NCBI GenBank assembly: GCA_022425445.1
Contig: JAKMFM010000003.1
Coordinates: 1 to 15,736, forward strand
Source: Planktomarina sp.
Lineage (GTDB): Bacteria; Pseudomonadota; Alphaproteobacteria; Rhodobacterales; Rhodobacteraceae
DNA: 15,736 bases
Reading direction: 5' to 3'
Each line of letters begins with the position of its first letter. Position 1 is the first letter of the stretch. The notes beneath the pieces are model-generated. The model was not told the origin of the DNA and ran no database searches. It saw nothing but the letters and a program-made list of their open reading frames with translations. The position numbers and the translations under genes were made by a program. Positions 6,978 through 14,347 of the stretch are shown here, piece after piece.

Positions 6978-7907
6978 TCAGATATCGGTGACCGGCCGCC
7001 TCCGCGCAGCCAAAATGCCCATCAAGGCTGCATCGCGTTCTTGCTCCAAGTGCGCAATGGATTTGCCCTGAGCCTCGGCCTCAACCCCCGCGATCAAAGC
7101 AGCGCGCAGCTCGGGCGTGAGCTGTGGGGTGCCAAGTGTGCTCCAACGCCCCTCCTGACTGTCACCAAGATGCTCAAGATAATGGGCCAAGCCGCCAGAG
7201 CCGCCCCCCAGATGATAGGTCATATGTGCCCCCATAACCGCCCAGCGCAGTCCCGGGCCGTTCACCAACGCCAGATCCACCGACTCTACATCCGCGATGC
7301 CTTCCGCAACGATATGCACCGCTTCGCGCCAGAGGGCAGAGGCCAGCCGATTGGCCAAATGCCCCTCCGCCTCACGCTTCATCCGCACAGGCACCCGGCC
7401 AATACGGCGATAAAGCTCTTCAGCGCGGGCCAAAGTTGCCTCTGCTGGGCAAAACAGCTCAACCAAAGGCACAAGATGCGGCGGGTTATAAGGGTGGGCG
7501 TTCAGCAGGCGCTCTGGCCTGTCCATCTGCGCGCTCAGACTCGACCAAGGCAGGCCAGACGCGCTTGAGGCAATCAATGCATCAGGCTCGGCGTGCATCT
7601 CAAAGCTGCGATACAGATCGTGTTTCACATTCAAGCGCTCAGGGGCATTCTCTTGCACGAATATCGCGCGTGACAGCACCACTTCACGCTCAGCCGCGAC
7701 CGTCAATCGCCCCGGCCTGTCCGCACCAGCATCCAGTTGCCGCAATTGCGCTATGGGCGCTTGGACCCGTTCCTCAAGCGCATCTCGCGCCTCAGGATCA
7801 GGGTCCCAAGCCTGCACATCAAAGCCGTGATGCAAAAATAATGCGGCCCAACTGACACCAATCAACCCGGCTCCAAGAATCGCAATTGGGCGCTCTGTAT
7901 CCAGCAT
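6978..7907 (-). CDS. 3-hydroxyacyl-CoA dehydrogenase family protein, L-carnitine/L-gulonate dehydrogenase-like
   Basis: A 309-residue NAD-dependent dehydrogenase. The Rossmann motif GAGLIG is at 12-17, acidic Asp35 follows strand 2, the active-site histidine is likely His138 in AHPYNPPHLVPLVE with Glu150, and the helical domain carries GHLANRL (Asn186) and GPGLRWAVMGAHMTYHLGGGSGG. The HPYNPP form, in place of HFFNP of fatty-acid enzymes, and the GPGLRWA segment are typical of the branch holding L-carnitine 3-dehydrogenase and L-gulonate 3-dehydrogenase (lambda-crystallin). A fatty-acyl substrate is therefore less likely. Start ATG 7907 is 9 nt after the stop of the upstream SDR gene, so the two are an operon; the ribosome-binding site is weak. 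No carnitine-pathway partner (betaine transporter, 3-keto-acid cleavage enzyme) is in the window, so the substrate is unresolved. Confidence 0.8.
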   Translation of the reverse strand: MLDTERPIAILGAGLIGVSWAALFLHHGFDVQAWDPDPEARDALEERVQAPIAQLRQLDAGADRPGRLTVAAEREVVLSRAIFVQENAPERLNVKHDLYRSFEMHAEPDALIASSASGLPWSSLSAQMDRPERLLNAHPYNPPHLVPLVELFCPAEATLARAEELYRRIGRVPVRMKREAEGHLANRLASALWREAVHIVAEGIADVESVDLALVNGPGLRWAVMGAHMTYHLGGGSGGLAHYLEHLGDSQEGRWSTLGTPQLTPELRAALIAGVEAEAQGKSIAHLEQERDAALMGILAARRRPVTDI

Positions 7908-7916
7908 CCGAGGGCT

Positions 7917-8684
7917 CTACCGCGGCGCCATACGGATTGCACCATCCAAACGGATGACTTCGCCGTTCAACATTTGATTTTCGATGATATGTCCAACCAG
8001 ATTGGCATATTCCGCCCCCTGGCCCAAGCGCCGCGGGAAGGGCACCTGCGCGCCCAGCGCGTCTTGAACCTCTTGCGGCATACCGTCCATCATGGGGGTG
8101 GCGAAAATACCTGGCGCAACGGCACATACACGAATTCCTTTGTCGGCCAAATCCCGCGCCATCGGCAGGGTCAAACCCACGATGCCACCTTTAGATGCGG
8201 AATAGGCAACCTGACCAATCTGTCCATCATAGGCCGCCACCGAAGCTGTATTGACAATAACGCCCCGTGCACCATCGGGCCCGCATGGATCTGCGGCCGC
8301 CATTAAACACGCGGCTTGAGACGCGCAGTTGAAACTCCCGATCAGATTAACTTGGATTGTTTTGGAAAATATCACAGGATCATGGGCCGCGCCGCGTGAT
8401 ACGGTTTTAATTGCAGGAGCAATGCCCGCACAATTTATCATGATGCGCGGCGTGCCAAGAGCTGCGACGACAGCCTCAAACCCTGCGGCGACACTGACAG
8501 GATCGGCCACGTCAACATGCTGAAACAGCCCACCGACCTCCTGCGCTACGGCCTCGCCGGCCTGAGTATTAAGATCAAAAACCACAACCCGCGCCCCCAT
8601 TTCCGAGAGCTTCCACGCGGTGGCCGCACCTAAACCAGAGGCACCACCGGACACAACGGCAACAGCAGAATTTCCAAATATCAT
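7917..8684 (-). CDS. SDR oxidoreductase, 3-hydroxyacyl-CoA dehydrogenase type II-like
   Basis: A 255-residue classical short-chain dehydrogenase. The cofactor motif GGASGLG is at 13-19 and the acidic residue in VFDL (Asp37) implies NAD. The NCAG motif follows, then catalytic Ser148, Tyr161 and Lys165 (YSASK). The segments NLIGSFNCASQAA, NTASVAAYDGQIGQ and APGIFATPMM match the HSD17B10/type II 3-hydroxyacyl-CoA dehydrogenase branch, which oxidises short or branched 3-hydroxyacyl-CoAs. Two ATGs compete: 8690 sits one base from the GGGGA Shine-Dalgarno (8691-8695), while 8684 sits at the proper six-base spacing, so I prefer 8684. First gene of a minus-strand pair with the carnitine-dehydrogenase-like gene. 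It faces the enoyl-CoA hydratase operon, and together they offer hydration and oxidation steps of a CoA-linked catabolic route. Confidence 0.85.
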   Translation of the reverse strand: MIFGNSAVAVVSGGASGLGAATAWKLSEMGARVVVFDLNTQAGEAVAQEVGGLFQHVDVADPVSVAAGFEAVVAALGTPRIMINCAGIAPAIKTVSRGAAHDPVIFSKTIQVNLIGSFNCASQAACLMAAADPCGPDGARGVIVNTASVAAYDGQIGQVAYSASKGGIVGLTLPMARDLADKGIRVCAVAPGIFATPMMDGMPQEVQDALGAQVPFPRRLGQGAEYANLVGHIIENQMLNGEVIRLDGAIRMAPR

Positions 8685-8774
8685 AAGCATTCCCCAAATG
8701 TGACCACAGGATTGCGGTCAATTATTGCGCCATGGTATTGCAACCGCCGGTGAGGTCAAACTGCATTATGCGTT

Positions 8775-8803
8775 TTGACAGCCCCAGGCGGCACCTGTAG
8801 AGC
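8775..8803 (+). promoter_or_regulatory. Sigma-70-like promoter for the globin gene
   Basis: A perfect TTGACA -35 box (8775-8780) is followed by a 17-bp spacer and TAGAGC (8798-8803), a weak -10 box. Transcription would begin near 8810, leaving about 40 nt before the preferred GTG start at 8849 and too little room for the ATG at 8819. Upstream there are two TATTGC direct repeats (8723-8728 and 8736-8741), 13 bp apart, which could be regulator half-sites. The spacer quality supports the call; the poor -10 box suggests an activated promoter. Confidence 0.45.
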
Positions 8804-8848
8804 ATCGGTCCAGATCTCATGCCTATAGCCAGCCATAAGGAACGCCTC

Positions 8849-9463
8849 GTGAGCAATACAATTGCCCCCCGCTATCAAACGGAGAACGGCTACCTCACAC
8901 AGACCACTCGAAAAACTTACATCAAGCGGGCCGTCGAGGCCAGGCGTTTGCCCCCACAGGCGCGGCGCATGGAAACGATTACCTCGCTGCAGGCGTCACA
9001 TGATCCACAAATACCGATCCAATTTTGGCAGCTTTTCTCTGTTTTGGGGCCAGAGCCGATTGTCGGAATTGTTGCTGAATTTTATCAGCGCGTATTTGAT
9101 GACGAACCCTGGTTCACATCGGTTTTCGCGCAAGTGGGCAACCTTAATCACCATATTTCAACACAGGCCAGCATGTGGCTCGATGTTATGGGTGGTGGAC
9201 CCTATTATCACGGTGCAGAATTCAGGCTGAATTTCCATCATGTCCACAATGCCCATAGCTTGATGAATGAAAAAGGCGCGCGCCGGTGGGTCACACTCAT
9301 GGTCGATGCGCTCGAAGCCTCTGGGCCATTGATGGGCGATGATCCTCGGGTACGGGTGAGCCTCAACACCTTTCTTGCGCATTTCTTCGCCAAATATGCG
9401 CAAGATTTTAAATTTGAAAACCGTGAAACATTTGGGCCGATTAACCCGCCTGTCCCACAATAA
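8849..9463 (+). CDS. Truncated-haemoglobin-like globin with N-terminal extension
   Basis: A 204-residue protein whose residues about 58-187 look like a bacterial truncated haemoglobin, probably nearest the group II type: LGPEPIVGIVAEFYQRVFDD, WFTSVFA, then MWLDVMGGGPYY and a histidine-rich FHHVHNAH (129-136) followed by RRWVTLMVDAL. One of His130, 131 or 133 is the likely haem-proximal ligand; which one needs alignment. Such proteins bind O2 or NO, or take part in redox signalling in the cytoplasm. The first 40 or so residues are basic, polar and outside the globin fold. GTG 8849 is preferred because AAGGA (8837-8841) is well placed and the promoter fits; alternatives are ATG 8819 and ATG 8969 (164 residues, globin core only). 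Monocistronic, with relics of another gene directly behind. Confidence 0.7.
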   Translation: MSNTIAPRYQTENGYLTQTTRKTYIKRAVEARRLPPQARRMETITSLQASHDPQIPIQFWQLFSVLGPEPIVGIVAEFYQRVFDDEPWFTSVFAQVGNLNHHISTQASMWLDVMGGGPYYHGAEFRLNFHHVHNAHSLMNEKGARRWVTLMVDALEASGPLMGDDPRVRVSLNTFLAHFFAKYAQDFKFENRETFGPINPPVPQ

Positions 9464-9465
9464 TC

Positions 9466-9543
9466 AGTGATGACAGCGACGACGAAGTTGGTGCAGAAGC
9501 CTACAAAGAAGGCATGACCTTCCAGCTTTCTTTCGCATTCTAA
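9466..9543 (+). pseudogene. Stranded 3' end of an outer-membrane beta-barrel (porin-like) gene
   Basis: Beginning three bases after the globin stop, in another frame, 25 codons run to TAA 9541-9543. The acidic turn-like part (SDDSDDEVGAEAYKE) is followed by GMTFQLSFAF-stop. That end has the BAM-recognition beta-signal of outer-membrane proteins: a terminal Phe with hydrophobic residues at -3, -5, -7 and -9 (Phe, Leu, Phe, Met). The frame has stops at 9424 and 9442, so no larger barrel is encoded upstream; the globin gene occupies that space. A strong terminator follows at once, as expected for the true 3' end of a porin gene. I infer a deletion or recombination that replaced the rest of the porin gene. 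A chance ORF cannot be excluded. Confidence 0.5.
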
Positions 9544-9563
9544 CTTAGTTAGATCGAACGGTG

Positions 9564-9592
9564 AAAAGGCGGCCCATCCGGTTCGCCTTTTT
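9564..9592 (+). terminator. Rho-independent terminator
   Basis: An 8-bp perfect stem, AAAAGGCG (9564-9571) with CGCCTTTT (9584-9591), encloses a 12-nt loop and runs into further Ts (TTTTTGCTTTT). It ends the transcript of the globin gene today, and probably once ended the porin-like gene whose tail it follows. It separates the globin from the leuS operon. Confidence 0.85.
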
Positions 9593-9721
9593 GCTTTTGG
9601 AAGATGAATATTTCAGCATGGATCCCTCGGAGCTCTAGAAACCTGAGACAAAGCAGCCTATGACTACCGGCGGGCACTCAATCTGAGTTTGGCCCATGAA
9701 TATATAGACGAGGCAGATCCC
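9593..9721. promoter_or_regulatory. leuS upstream region
   Basis: This 129-bp stretch between the terminator and leuS must hold the leuS operon promoter, but I could not find a convincing -35/-10 pair. It has a perfect 5-bp inverted repeat ACTCA-ATC-TGAGT (9676-9688), a possible operator or small hairpin. The leuS frame stays open upstream to a TGA at 9644-9646, giving the protein-like AYDYRRALNLSLAHEY, so a relic or a longer leuS start cannot be ruled out. GAGG at 9710-9713 is the likely leuS ribosome-binding site. Confidence 0.35.
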
Positions 9722-12280
9722 ATGAGCAGCTATTCCCCCGCCGAAATCGAAGCAAAGTGGCAAGAGGCTTGGGCCAAAGGCGAGACCTTCAAAGCCGTGG
9801 CGGCTGCCGATCGTCCGAAATACTATGTCTTGGAAATGTTTCCCTATCCGTCAGGCCGCATTCACATGGGCCATGTCCGCAATTACACCATGGGCGATGT
9901 CATTGCGCGCTACAAGCTTTCCACTGGTCACAATGTGCTGCATCCAATGGGTTGGGATGCTTTTGGCATGCCCGCTGAAAACGCCGCCATGGCGATAGGT
10001 GGGCATCCAAAAGAATGGACTTATGACAACATCGCCACCATGCGCGCGCAGATGAAGCCTTTGGGCCTATCCATCGATTGGTCGCGCGAATTTGCCACCT
10101 GTGATCCAGAATATTACGGTCAACAACAGGCGTTGTTTCTCGATATGCTTGCCGATGGATTGGTCTATCGCAAGAATGCGATGGTCAATTGGGATCCGGT
10201 CGATATGACGGTTCTGGCCAATGAACAGGTGATTGACGGGAAAGGCTGGCGTTCCAATGCCGAGGTTGAACGCCGCGAGCTGACACAATGGTTCTTCAAC
10301 ATCTCATCCATGTCGGGCGAGTTGCTCAGCGCCTTGGACGAGCTAGAAAATTGGCCCGCCAAAGTTCGCTTAATGCAGGAAAATTGGATCGGCCAATCGC
10401 GCGGGTTGGAAATGACCTTTCCACTGACCACGCCTCAAGATGGTCATGAAGGCATCACCGTTTACACCACCCGCCCCGATACATTGGTAGGCGCCTCATT
10501 CATCGGCCTCGCCGCCAACCACCCGCTGACCCAAAGCCTGGCGGCTCAAAATCCCGCGCTGGCGGAATTTTGCGCTGAATGTAAGAAAATGGACGCCACA
10601 GAAGCGGCCATGGAAAAGGCGGAAAAGAAGGGCTTTGATACCGGCATAACCGTGCAAAACCCGCTTGGTGGCGCGCCATTGCCTGTTTGGGTCGCCAATT
10701 TCGTAATGATGGACTATGGTACCGGCGCGATCTTCGCTTGCCCCGCCCATGACCAGCGCGACCTTGATTTCGCGTGGAAATATGATCTGCCGGTGATTGA
10801 TACATTCTTTGCGCTGGGCGACGCCACACCAGTAACAGATGTGGCCTTTGTGCCGGCCAAAACCGAAACAGTGCGCTGGGTCAACCAACCTGCCGGTCTG
10901 CAAGAGGCGACCGGGCAAGAAGCTATTGATGCCACAATCGACTGGGCAGAGGCGCAGGGGCTTGGCGTCGGCAAAACGCAGTATCGTTTGCGCGACTGGG
11001 GCTTGAGTCGACAGCGTTATTGGGGCTGTCCGATTCCAGTGGTGCATTGTGACAGCTGCGGCGTAGTGCCAGAAAAAAAAGAAAACCTGCCGATCCGCTT
11101 ACCCGACGATGTGACATTTGACATTCCTGGGAACCCATTGGATCGCCATCCGACCTGGCGCAACTGTGCCTGCCCCGCTTGCGGCCAGGAGGCCCGCCGC
11201 GAGACCGACACAATGGATACTTTCGTGGATTCCTCTTGGTATTACGCGCGCTTCACGGCCCCTAATACCTCCACACCTACGGATATGGCTGAAGCGAGTT
11301 ATTGGATGAACGTCGATCAATATATTGGCGGCGTAGAACATGCGATTTTGCACCTGCTCTATTCGCGCTTCTTTGCGCGCGCCATGCAGATTTGTGGCCA
11401 CTTGCCCGCGTCCGCGATTGAACCTTTCGACGCGCTGTTTACCCAGGGCATGGTCACCCATGCGATCTATAAATCAGAAGGCAAAGATGGCCGCCCTGTC
11501 TATCACTACCCCGAAGAGGTGGCGCTGCGCGATGGGAAGGCCTTCCTGCTTGAGGGGGGCGCCGAGGTCACTATTGTGCCTTCGGCAAAAATGTCAAAAT
11601 CAAAGAATAACGTTGTTGATCCTATCAGCATCATCAGCAGCTACGGCGCCGATACGGCACGGTGGTTTGTGTTGTCTGACAGCCCACCCGAGCGCGACGT
11701 GGAATGGACCACCTCTGGAGCCGAAGCGTCGTTTAAGCATTTGAACCGCGTCTGGCAGCTCTGCGATAAAATCGCCGGTATGGATGCGAAACAATCTGGG
11801 GAGGGGGACAAAGACCTTCTGCGCGCGCTGCATAAAACCATTGAAGACGTCACCTTGGGAGTGGAAAGTTTTGGATTTAATGCTGCAATTGCAAAGCTCT
11901 ATGGCTTTACCACGACATTAGCCAAGTCCAAGGCGGGCTATGCCGCTCAACAGGAAGCAATCATGACCTTGGCGCAATTGATGGCGCCTATGACGCCGCA
12001 TTTGGCCGAGGCAATTTGGGCACATCAAGGTGGGCAGGGACTTATTGCTCATGCGCCCTGGCCAAAAGCAGATCCAGCGCTCTTGGTTGAAGACGAGGTA
12101 ACATTGCCCGTTCAAATCAATGGCAAACGCCGTGATGAAATCACCGTAGCCAAAGATATGAGCAAAGACGAGCTGGAAGCCTTGGTGTTACAGAATAAAG
12201 CTGTGGTGAAAGCACTGGATGGTGCTACACCTAGGAAGCTCATCATTGTGCCCGGACGTATCGTAAATGTGGTTATCTAG
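9722..12280 (+). CDS. leuS: Leucyl-tRNA synthetase
   Basis: An 852-residue class Ia aminoacyl-tRNA synthetase that charges tRNA-Leu in the cytoplasm; normal bacterial length. The HIGH motif is His48-Met-Gly-His51 within YPSGRIHMGHVRNY. The CP1 editing domain follows, with TTRPDTLVGASF and the DYGTGAIFACPAHDQRD segment typical of editing-active LeuRS. A zinc-ribbon insertion carries Cys443-x-x-Cys446 and Cys484-x-x-Cys487. The leucine-specific FVDSSWYYARF comes next, then KMSKS at 623-627, and the C-terminal anticodon-binding and LeuRS-specific domains (LPVQINGKRRDEI). ATG 9722 has GAGG eight bases upstream and gives the usual N-terminus; a TTG at 9689 would add 11 residues. First gene of leuS-lptE-holA-gst; its 3' end overlaps lptE by 14 bp, implying translational coupling. 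Confidence 0.98.
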   Translation: MSSYSPAEIEAKWQEAWAKGETFKAVAAADRPKYYVLEMFPYPSGRIHMGHVRNYTMGDVIARYKLSTGHNVLHPMGWDAFGMPAENAAMAIGGHPKEWTYDNIATMRAQMKPLGLSIDWSREFATCDPEYYGQQQALFLDMLADGLVYRKNAMVNWDPVDMTVLANEQVIDGKGWRSNAEVERRELTQWFFNISSMSGELLSALDELENWPAKVRLMQENWIGQSRGLEMTFPLTTPQDGHEGITVYTTRPDTLVGASFIGLAANHPLTQSLAAQNPALAEFCAECKKMDATEAAMEKAEKKGFDTGITVQNPLGGAPLPVWVANFVMMDYGTGAIFACPAHDQRDLDFAWKYDLPVIDTFFALGDATPVTDVAFVPAKTETVRWVNQPAGLQEATGQEAIDATIDWAEAQGLGVGKTQYRLRDWGLSRQRYWGCPIPVVHCDSCGVVPEKKENLPIRLPDDVTFDIPGNPLDRHPTWRNCACPACGQEARRETDTMDTFVDSSWYYARFTAPNTSTPTDMAEASYWMNVDQYIGGVEHAILHLLYSRFFARAMQICGHLPASAIEPFDALFTQGMVTHAIYKSEGKDGRPVYHYPEEVALRDGKAFLLEGGAEVTIVPSAKMSKSKNNVVDPISIISSYGADTARWFVLSDSPPERDVEWTTSGAEASFKHLNRVWQLCDKIAGMDAKQSGEGDKDLLRALHKTIEDVTLGVESFGFNAAIAKLYGFTTTLAKSKAGYAAQQEAIMTLAQLMAPMTPHLAEAIWAHQGGQGLIAHAPWPKADPALLVEDEVTLPVQINGKRRDEITVAKDMSKDELEALVLQNKAVVKALDGATPRKLIIVPGRIVNVVI

Positions 12281-12737
12281 CCGACGCGGATTTTTATGTG
12301 CTGCCCTTGCCCTGGCAGGCTGTGGGCTTACGCCGGTCATGGAGCCCGGTTCGCAACAACTTTATAGTCAGGTATTGATCCAAGCGCCGGTCAATCGCGC
12401 GGAATACGAACTGGTGCGAAACTTAGAAGCACAGCTTGGAACCACGAAGAGCGCCCGCTTTTCGTTGCGGTATGATTTAAAAATCACACAGGACAATATC
12501 GTTGTCTCCACGGCACAAGAGATCAGCCGCTATAGCCTGATAGGCGAGCTGGAATATTCCCTGACAGACAGCAATGGCGCCATCCTAAACCGCCAAACTG
12601 CAAAATCATTCACCGGTTATTCAGCCACAGGCACCACTGTTGCCACCCAGCGCGCGCAGCGCGACGCCTATGACCGCTTGATGGTCATTCTGGCAGAACA
12701 AGTTTCCTCAGCGCTTCTGACGCTGGACCTCCCATGA
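12267..12737 (+). CDS. lptE: LPS assembly lipoprotein LptE
   Basis: A 156-residue outer-membrane lipoprotein that plugs the LptD barrel and helps insert lipopolysaccharide into the outer leaflet. It has a lipoprotein signal peptide with positive Arg6-Arg7, a short hydrophobic core and the lipobox Leu16-Ala-Gly-Cys19; Gly at +2 fits sorting to the outer membrane. The mature part shows the LptE pattern: beta-rich YELVRNLEAQLG, RFSLRYDLKI, SRYSLIGELEYSL and ATQRAQRDAYDRLMVILAEQV. Its length is typical of the short alphaproteobacterial form. The gene starts inside the leuS end (14-bp overlap in another frame) and its stop overlaps the holA start as ATGA. The leuS-lptE-holA order, common across proteobacteria, supports the name more than the weakly conserved sequence does. 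Confidence 0.9.
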   Translation: MWLSSRRGFLCAALALAGCGLTPVMEPGSQQLYSQVLIQAPVNRAEYELVRNLEAQLGTTKSARFSLRYDLKITQDNIVVSTAQEISRYSLIGELEYSLTDSNGAILNRQTAKSFTGYSATGTTVATQRAQRDAYDRLMVILAEQVSSALLTLDLP

Positions 12738-13759
12738 AGCTCTCTGCTCGCGACGCATTGGCCGCTATTGCGAAGCCTGATCCACAAAAGACTGGGGTTT
12801 TGATCTATGGCGCCAACGCGATGCGCGTGGCGCTCAAACGACAACAATTGATAAAGGGGCTGATCGGTCCACAAGGCGAAGAGGAAATGCGCCTGACCCG
12901 TTTGCAGGGCCGCGATTTGCGCCGCGACGGCGCTGCGCTGAATGACGCCATTAAGGCCGTAGGCTTTTTCCCCGGTCCAAGGGTGGTCCTCGTGGAAGAT
13001 GCCAATGACAATTGCGCCGATGCAATTCTGGCAGGATTGAATGATTGGCAGGCCGGGGACGCACAGATGGTTGTCATCGGCGGCGCTCTAAAGCCAACTT
13101 CAAAGATCCGCAGAGCGTTTGAGGCCCATTCCAACGCCTGGTCCATCGCAATTTTTGATGAACCACCCACCCGCGCCGAAGTAGAGGCCGCTTTGGCAAA
13201 AGTCGGCATGGGCGAGGTCGACCCTGAGGCCGGCGCGGCCATTACAGATCTGTCCAAAGCTATAGATCCCGGTGATTTCAATCAATTTCTGGAAAAATTG
13301 TCCTTATATTGCATGTCTCAAGCCGGACCTGTCACGCTGCGAGATGTTGAGGTTTGCGCACCGCAATCCACCGAAGCCGCGCTCGATGATGTCATTGGGT
13401 TGGTGGCGGATTCGAAAACTGATGAAATTGCTCCGGTGTTGCACCGTGTGATCGCTCAGGGCGGCACCGCCACCGGGCTGTGCATTGCCGCTCTGCGCCA
13501 TTTTCGTCTTCTGCATACTGCAGCCTATGATCCAGCGGGCGCGTCACAAGGCGTGGCAAAGCTTCGGCCACCAGTTTACGGGCCACGACGAGATCGAATC
13601 CAAAGGCAGATCAGCGCTTGGCGACGGGACAGGCTGGAGCAGGTGATTTCGCTTTTGCTCGACACCGATTTGCAACTGCGATCCGCGGGGCAAACCGCGC
13701 CCCAAATAGCGCAGGTTGAACGATGTTTCATTCGAATTTCTATGATGGGGAAAAGGTAA
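12734..13759 (+). CDS. holA: DNA polymerase III subunit delta
   Basis: A 341-residue clamp-loader subunit that opens the beta sliding clamp as part of the gamma/tau-delta-delta' complex. Visible: the N-terminal GVLIYGANAMRVALKRQQL (21-39), the segment LNDAIKAVGFFPGPRVVLVEDA (69-90) that carries the clamp-binding element, PPTRAEVEAAL, a helical middle domain with FNQFLEKLSLYC, and the C-terminal collar with ALRHFRLLHTAA, RPPVYGPRRDRIQRQISAW and LLDTDLQLRSAGQ. As in other delta subunits no complete Walker A is present. Start ATG 12734 overlaps the lptE stop (ATGA), a sign of coupled translation. The length is normal. The following glutathione transferase starts at the very next base after the stop. 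Confidence 0.93.
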   Translation: MKLSARDALAAIAKPDPQKTGVLIYGANAMRVALKRQQLIKGLIGPQGEEEMRLTRLQGRDLRRDGAALNDAIKAVGFFPGPRVVLVEDANDNCADAILAGLNDWQAGDAQMVVIGGALKPTSKIRRAFEAHSNAWSIAIFDEPPTRAEVEAALAKVGMGEVDPEAGAAITDLSKAIDPGDFNQFLEKLSLYCMSQAGPVTLRDVEVCAPQSTEAALDDVIGLVADSKTDEIAPVLHRVIAQGGTATGLCIAALRHFRLLHTAAYDPAGASQGVAKLRPPVYGPRRDRIQRQISAWRRDRLEQVISLLLDTDLQLRSAGQTAPQIAQVERCFIRISMMGKR

Positions 13760-14347
13760 ATGTATACGGTATTAGGATCGACAAAAAATCGAACTTTACG
13801 CGTTATTTGGACGCTTGAAGAACTGGGCCTGACTTATGATCAGATCAAAGGCAATCCCGGCTCCGCAGAGATCAAGGCGCTCAACCCCAGCGGTAAAGTT
13901 CCCGCTCTAGTCGTCGATGGCGAGGTCTTGCCCGATAGTGTCGCCATCATGAGTTTTTTGTCTGACCGCCACGATGCCCTAACATTTCCCGCAGGATCTG
14001 TGGAACGTTTGCGCATGGAAGGGCATATTCATTTCTTGCTGGAGGAATTCGACAGTCTGCTCTGGGTTGCCGCAAAAAACTCTTTCGTCAATCCGCCAGA
14101 GCACCGTGCCGCCGAAGTGAAACCCGTGTTGAAATGGGAATTTGAACGCAGTTTGAAACGACTTGAAGACCGGCTTCAGGGCGCGTTTCTCATGGGAGAG
14201 CGTTTTACAATCGCCGATATACTGGCAGTGCATTGCCTCAATTGGGCCTATACGGCGAAATTTCCAGACGCCAGTGCTGTCTTAAAAGACTATGCCAAAC
14301 GCTGCCGTGCGCGGCCAGCCTATGCACGGGCTTTGGCAGAGATATAA
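13760..14347 (+). CDS. Glutathione S-transferase family protein
   Basis: A 195-residue GST with an N-terminal thioredoxin-like domain (1-75) and an all-alpha C-terminal domain. Visible: a catalytic-loop region GSTKNRTLRVIWTLEELGL with a Ser7/Thr8 candidate, the cis-proline loop NPSGKVPAL (Pro48), a glutathione-contact pair Asp59-Ser60 in place of the usual Glu-Ser, and the C-terminal N-capping motif ERFTIADI (Thr-Ile-Ala-Asp) close to the end. It conjugates glutathione to an electrophile or acts as a thiol reductase; the substrate cannot be told. The ATG abuts the holA stop codon with no spacing, so it is probably translated by re-initiation; GGGGAAAAGG just before is a fair ribosome-binding site. 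Its last 28 bases overlap the minus-strand flavoprotein gene. It is unlike YghU in class, so the two are not recent duplicates. Confidence 0.87.
   Translation: MYTVLGSTKNRTLRVIWTLEELGLTYDQIKGNPGSAEIKALNPSGKVPALVVDGEVLPDSVAIMSFLSDRHDALTFPAGSVERLRMEGHIHFLLEEFDSLLWVAAKNSFVNPPEHRAAEVKPVLKWEFERSLKRLEDRLQGAFLMGERFTIADILAVHCLNWAYTAKFPDASAVLKDYAKRCRARPAYARALAEI

Noticed and set aside
7041..7568. Plus-strand 175-codon open frame
   Set aside because: Antisense to the carnitine-dehydrogenase-like gene; its translation is rich in Gln, His and Arg with no domain pattern.
9620..9639. BamHI, SacI and XbaI recognition sites packed in 20 bases, like a cloning polylinker
   Set aside because: The order and spacing do not match a common vector polylinker that I recognise, flanking bases look like ordinary genome sequence, and no vector gene is nearby. 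Chance is a sufficient explanation, though a read-through check across the site would settle it.
9604..9663. Twenty-codon ORF before leuS as a possible attenuator leader peptide
   Set aside because: It has only two leucine codons and no clear alternative hairpins or terminator behind it, so it does not fit a leucine-sensing leader.
10496..11047. Minus-strand 183-codon open frame
   Set aside because: Fully antisense within leuS, whose editing domain is unmistakable there; no motif or ribosome-binding site.
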